Below, piece by piece: positions 59,954-64,000 of a DNA stretch of 64,000 bases. Both the position numbers and the translations under genes were made by a program. The stretch is from an uncultured Clostridia bacterium (GTDB lineage Bacteria; Bacillota; Clostridia; Christensenellales; Borkfalkiaceae): NCBI GenBank assembly GCA_947598205.1, contig CANQFB010000001.1:125266-189265 (forward strand), given 5' to 3'. Each line of letters starts with the position of its first letter. Position 1 is the stretch's first letter. Below the pieces are notes generated by a model. The model was not told the DNA's origin, made no database searches, and saw only the letters and a program-made list of their open reading frames with translations.

Positions 59954-62509
59954 ATGGCACTTTCTCCCATGATGGAACATTGGCAGAAGATCAAGGAGGC
60001 ATATCCCGATTGCCTCGTCTTCTATCGCCTCGGGGACTTCTATGAAATGTTCTTCGAGGACGCCGAAAAGGCGAGCCGCATCCTCGACCTTACCTTGACG
60101 GGCAGGGATTGCGGCCTCAAAGAGCGTGCGCCCATGTGCGGCGTTCCCTATCACGCCGTCGACGCCTATATCCAGAAGCTCGTCGAAAACGGCCAGCGCG
60201 TCGCCATCTGCGAACAGCTCTCCGATCCCAAGGCCTCCAAAGGCATGGTGGACCGCGATGTCATCCGCGTCGTCTCGGCGGGCACGGTCATCGAGGGTTC
60301 GCTTCTCGACGAGAAGAAGAGCAACTATATTGCCTGCGCCGTCAAAGAAGGGGAAAAGCTCGCCCTCGCATGGGCGGATATTACGACGGGGGAATTCTCC
60401 GCCTCCGAGGAGGAGAGCGCGGAAAAGCTCGTCTCCGACCTCATCAACCTCTCTGTCGCCGAGATCATCTGCAACGACGGAGCGCTCTTCGCCCTGAAGG
60501 AACGCCCCGAGACGGAGCGCATCCTGCCTCCGCCCTCATGCTATCTCCCGTGGGCATTCCGCAGGGACGCCGCCGTAAAATCGCTCAAAGATCAGCTCTC
60601 CGTCTCCTCGACGGACGCACTCGGCGTGCCCGAAGACTCTGCGGCCGTCCTCGCGGCGGGGGCTCTGCTCGCATATTTGCGCGATACGCAAAAGCATGCC
60701 CTGAAAAATATCAATACACTGAAATATTCGGACGGATGCAAGACGATGAAGCTCGATCCGACGGCCGTCCGCAATCTCGATATTCTCAAAAATAACGCCG
60801 ACGGAAAGAAGTACGGCTCGCTTTTATGGCTTCTCGATAAGACGAGGACGCCCATGGGCGGAAGGCGGCTCGCCTCCCTTCTCACCGTCCCGCTCGCAGA
60901 CAGAGGGGAGATCGAAGAGCGGCTCGACGCAGTAGACGAGCTCTACAAGGCGACCGTCGTCCGTATGGGCCTCTACGATATGCTCGGGGGAGTAAAAGAT
61001 ATTGAACGCCTCACGGGGCGCATCTCCAACGGGAATTTACAGCCGAACGATTGCCTTGCGCTCTCCGCATCCCTTTCCGTCGTGCCCAATCTCAAGTTCC
61101 GCCTCACGGGCTTTACCTCCCGTCTCCTCATGGAGGTGTATCGCGACCTCGTGGATACGAAGAAGGTCTGCGATCTTCTCGATTCCGCCATCGACCCGCG
61201 CGCCACGACTCTTCGGGAGGGCAACTATATCAAGGCGGGATACAATGCGCGGCTCGACGAACTGCGCGACGCAAAGGCGCACAGCCAGACCCTTCTCGCC
61301 CAGCTCGAGGCGCGGGAGCGGGAGGCGACGGGCATCCGCACCCTCAAGGTGGGATATAACCGCGTCTTCGGCTATTATATCGAAGTGAGCAACTCCTTCA
61401 AGGACCGCGTTCCCTATACCTACACGCGCAAACAGACGCTTGCGAACGGCGAACGGTATGTTAATGAGGAGCTGAAAGCGCTCGAAAATAAGATCTTGGG
61501 GGGAGACGAGGAGGCTGCGCGGCTTCAGGAAACGCTCTATTCGGAGCTCCTCGGGATCCTCGAGAGGAACATTCCCGTCTTCCAACAGATCGCCTCCGCA
61601 GTAGCCTTGCTCGACTGCATCACCTCGCTTGCCGTCGTGGCCAAGGAGAACAAATTCGTCCGTCCCGTGATGAAGGACGAGGGAGCGCTCATCATCGAAG
61701 AGGGGCGTCACCCCGTCGTCGAGAAGGTCTCCAAGGAACGGTTTGTGCCCAACGATTGTCTGATGGACGGCGGCGAGAACAGGACGATGATCGTCACAGG
61801 TCCCAACATGGCGGGCAAATCCACATACCTGCGTCAGGTCGCCCTCATCGTCTTTATGGCGCATATCGGATCGTTTGTGCCTGCCAAGCGCGCCGAGATC
61901 CCGCTCACCGACCGCATCTTTACCCGCATCGGCGCGAGCGACAATCTGATCCTGGACCGCTCCACTTTTATGGTGGAGATGACGGAAGTGGCAAATATTC
62001 TGCGGAACGCGACGGCGCGGAGCCTTCTCATTCTCGACGAAGTGGGCCGCGGCACGAGCACCTTCGACGGGCTCTCCATCGCGTGGTCGGTCGTCGAATA
62101 TTTGAATGAACAGGTGCGCGCAAAGACGCTTTTCGCCACCCATTACCATGAACTTACGGAGCTCGAGGGCAAGCTCGGCGGCGTGAAAAATTATAAGATC
62201 GGCGTGCGTGAGATCGGCGGTTCCATCGTATTTTTACGCAAGATCATGCGGGGCGGCGCGTCGCGCAGTTTCGGCGTCGAAGTCGCCTCTCTGGCGGGCG
62301 TTCCCGCCGAAGTGACCGATCGCGCCAAGGCTATTTTGAAGACGCTCGAGCGGAGAGAGGCCCGCCGCGTCGGTACGGACAAAGAGACGGAGACCCCTTT
62401 GGAAGAACAATTCAACTTCAAAGAAGAGCTCGCGGAGATCGACGTCAATGTGCTTACGCCCATGCAGGCGCTCGCCATTCTCTCGGAGTGGAAGGAGAAA
62501 GTCAAATGA
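59954..62509 (+). CDS. mutS: DNA mismatch repair protein MutS, 851 aa
   Basis: Recognises mismatches and starts repair. N-terminal mismatch-binding motif with the Phe-x-Glu (FYEMFFEDAE near residue 28, preceded by GDFYEMF), core and lever domains, then the ABC-type ATPase: Walker A GPNMAGKSTYLRQV near residue 616, Walker B-type LILDEVGRGTSTFDG near 695 and the H-loop THYHELTELEG near 730. AAGGACGG before ATG is a moderate ribosome site. Ends in an ATGA overlap with mutL. Confidence 0.96.
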   Translation: MALSPMMEHWQKIKEAYPDCLVFYRLGDFYEMFFEDAEKASRILDLTLTGRDCGLKERAPMCGVPYHAVDAYIQKLVENGQRVAICEQLSDPKASKGMVDRDVIRVVSAGTVIEGSLLDEKKSNYIACAVKEGEKLALAWADITTGEFSASEEESAEKLVSDLINLSVAEIICNDGALFALKERPETERILPPPSCYLPWAFRRDAAVKSLKDQLSVSSTDALGVPEDSAAVLAAGALLAYLRDTQKHALKNINTLKYSDGCKTMKLDPTAVRNLDILKNNADGKKYGSLLWLLDKTRTPMGGRRLASLLTVPLADRGEIEERLDAVDELYKATVVRMGLYDMLGGVKDIERLTGRISNGNLQPNDCLALSASLSVVPNLKFRLTGFTSRLLMEVYRDLVDTKKVCDLLDSAIDPRATTLREGNYIKAGYNARLDELRDAKAHSQTLLAQLEAREREATGIRTLKVGYNRVFGYYIEVSNSFKDRVPYTYTRKQTLANGERYVNEELKALENKILGGDEEAARLQETLYSELLGILERNIPVFQQIASAVALLDCITSLAVVAKENKFVRPVMKDEGALIIEEGRHPVVEKVSKERFVPNDCLMDGGENRTMIVTGPNMAGKSTYLRQVALIVFMAHIGSFVPAKRAEIPLTDRIFTRIGASDNLILDRSTFMVEMTEVANILRNATARSLLILDEVGRGTSTFDGLSIAWSVVEYLNEQVRAKTLFATHYHELTELEGKLGGVKNYKIGVREIGGSIVFLRKIMRGGASRSFGVEVASLAGVPAEVTDRAKAILKTLERREARRVGTDKETETPLEEQFNFKEELAEIDVNVLTPMQALAILSEWKEKVK

Positions 62510-64000
62510 AGATCCATGTGCTTCCGCGCGAAGTGTTCAATAAAATTGCGGCGGGGGAAGTCGTCGACCGCCCCTATTCCGTCGTTAAAGAGCTCGCCGA
62601 AAACGCCATCGACGCGGGGGCGAGCGAGATCGTCGTGGAGATCGAGTGCGGCGGCAAAAAACTCATCCGCGTGACGGACAACGGCGGAGGGATCGAAAAG
62701 GACGATCTGGCTTTGGCCTATCTCCCGCATGCGACGAGCAAACTCACATCGGCGGAAGATCTCTTCGGCGTGACGACGCTCGGCTTCCGCGGCGAGGCCA
62801 TTGCCTCCATTGCGGCCGTCTCCAGAATGAAGATCGTCTCCAAGACGGAAGAGGGCGATGCCTATTCGCTTTCCTGCACCGGAGGTGCGCTCGGAGACCT
62901 TGTGCCCGCGGCGGGGGCGAAGGGGACGGAAGTCACGGTGGAAGATCTCTTCTTCAATACGCCCGCCCGCCTCAAATTTTTGAGATCGGACCAACAGGAA
63001 GAGGGGGACGTCGCCAACATGATGGCGCGCTTCATCCTCTCCCGCCCCGAGATCTCTTTCACGTTCATCGCAAATGGAAAGATCAAATACCGCTCCTACG
63101 GCGACGGGCTCTCCTCGGCGGTCGCAAACGTCTATGGCGCGGGCATTTTGGGCAATCTCTTTGAGATCAATGCAGATAAGCACGGGATCAGACTGCGCGG
63201 ATTTATCGGCGACCAAAACTTTTCCAAGCCCAACCGCACCTATCAGAGCCTCTTCGTCAACGGCCGCTACGTCGTGAACCAGACGGTCTCCGCCGCGCTC
63301 ACCAACGCCTATGCAAGCTATCTCATGAAGAGGCAATATCCCTTCTATGTGCTCTTTCTCGATCTCCCGCCCGAGATCGTGGACGTGAACGTCACGCCCA
63401 ACAAATCGGACGTCCGTTTTGCGGATAACCAGATCGTCTATGGGAGCGTCTATTCCGTCGTCTCGGCCGTCCTCGACGGAAATTCCCGCGCCCTCGAATA
63501 TCTCGCGGGCGTTCCCGCGCCCAAACCGACGCCCATGCAAGAGGCGATCCCGCTTGAAAAAAAGCCTGCATCGGAAACGCTTGAAGCGCTTCCCGCCATG
63601 TCTTACGACGAGGCGAAGAAGGAGCTTGAGTTCGATATTCCGCCTGTTGCGGCCAAGGTCAACCTTCCGCGCCGCATCTTTCCCGATCCCTCCGCAGCTT
63701 TTGAGGTCAATGCGCCCGCACAAGAGGCGCAAAAGCCCGCCGAGGACGCCTACGAAGAGAATAAGAGAATGCTCCTCGAGGAGGAAAAGCGGCAAAAACA
63801 GCAGAAGGTGGACGTGCGTTCTCTCCGTTTTAAGGGGGAACTCTTCCGCACTTATCTCTTTTACGAGAGCGGGGACGACGCCTATATCGTCGATCAGCAT
63901 GCGGCGCACGAACGCCTGATCTATGATAAATTGCGCGAAAAGCTCGATAGCCGCACGGTCGTCTCCCAGCCCATGCTCGTTCCGTTTGTCGTGACGCTCA
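62506..64000 (+). CDS. mutL: DNA mismatch repair protein MutL, 5' part (498 codons in window)
   Basis: Starts MKIHVLPREVFNKIAAGEVV, with GHKL ATPase motifs NAIDAGASEI (near residue 35), DNGGGIEKDDL (near 60) and GFRGEAIASIAAVSRM (near 93), then the transducer domain to about residue 330, a Pro/Glu-rich linker and the beginning of the C-terminal domain. That domain shows an endonuclease motif DQHAAHERLIYD, where most relatives end in Glu instead of Asp. The gene continues past the window end; no stop codon is seen. Translationally coupled to mutS. Confidence 0.95.
   Translation, partial: MKIHVLPREVFNKIAAGEVVDRPYSVVKELAENAIDAGASEIVVEIECGGKKLIRVTDNGGGIEKDDLALAYLPHATSKLTSAEDLFGVTTLGFRGEAIASIAAVSRMKIVSKTEEGDAYSLSCTGGALGDLVPAAGAKGTEVTVEDLFFNTPARLKFLRSDQQEEGDVANMMARFILSRPEISFTFIANGKIKYRSYGDGLSSAVANVYGAGILGNLFEINADKHGIRLRGFIGDQNFSKPNRTYQSLFVNGRYVVNQTVSAALTNAYASYLMKRQYPFYVLFLDLPPEIVDVNVTPNKSDVRFADNQIVYGSVYSVVSAVLDGNSRALEYLAGVPAPKPTPMQEAIPLEKKPASETLEALPAMSYDEAKKELEFDIPPVAAKVNLPRRIFPDPSAAFEVNAPAQEAQKPAEDAYEENKRMLLEEEKRQKQQKVDVRSLRFKGELFRTYLFYESGDDAYIVDQHAAHERLIYDKLREKLDSRTVVSQPMLVPFVVTL

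Noticed and set aside
62191..63909. 572-residue open frame on the minus strand
   Set aside because: Complement of mutS end and mutL; mutL is clearly the coding strand by motifs.

Overview
The window looks like chromosomal DNA of a GC-rich, low-GC-phylum (Bacillota) anaerobe, probably an uncultured gut Clostridia member of the Christensenellales kind. The evidence is indirect: strong TTGACA/TATAAT promoters, GGAGG ribosome sites, a T-box upstream of thrS, an infC-rpmI-rplT operon behind an attenuator, an Fe-S serine dehydratase, NfnAB-type ferredoxin/NADPH enzymes, DUF4364 and TSCPD proteins, BspA-like and Ig-like surface proteins, and dense palindromic intergenic repeats. The species assignment is inference.

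Layout. 1-9384: end of an ABC ATPase, its permease and a 2423-residue Ig-repeat surface protein. 9385-9740: tandem and dispersed repeats. 9750-12283: YwaF-like membrane protein and a TGS-uridine-kinase-like protein, convergent on a shared terminator. 12495-20973: an envelope locus with two tandem BcrAB-like ABC pairs, a cardiolipin synthase, a frameshifted HXXXDG acyltransferase, a hexapeptide acetyltransferase, a small helical repeat protein and a TetR regulator. Three of its promoters carry the same operator-like motif, so I read it as one regulon. 21000-24176: membrane protein, HAD phosphatase, sdaA. 24177-26851: a BspA-like lipoprotein preceded by a structured RNA leader and flanked by a perfect 71-bp direct repeat. 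26852-33209: TSCPD/DUF4364, Nudix, ECF S component-coaX-hom, ATP-grasp ligase. 33210-33879: hairpin-rich non-coding DNA. 33880-42174: leuS, ytxC-like gene, T-box-thrS, a second gene behind the same RNA leader, infC-rpmI-rplT. 42214-49209: rRNA/tRNA methyltransferase, yebC, Nudix, a DUF6273/Ig-like surface protein, nitrilase-like protein, degV. 49401-64000: nfnAB, cwlD-like amidase, acyl-ACP thioesterase-cysteine desulfurase-thiI, PBP1A, and a sirtuin-miaB-mutS-mutL operon running off the end.

Most genes are ordinary housekeeping. The two items most likely to be undescribed are (1) an RNA leader of about 140 nt found twice, each copy with its own promoter at the first base of its P1 helix, a conserved loop, a covarying antiterminator and a terminator just ahead of a gene encoding an LRR_5 (BspA-type) protein, and (2) the TetR-linked envelope regulon defined by three matching operator sites. 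Several genes also appear to be leaderless or to start within an upstream terminator without a Shine-Dalgarno sequence.
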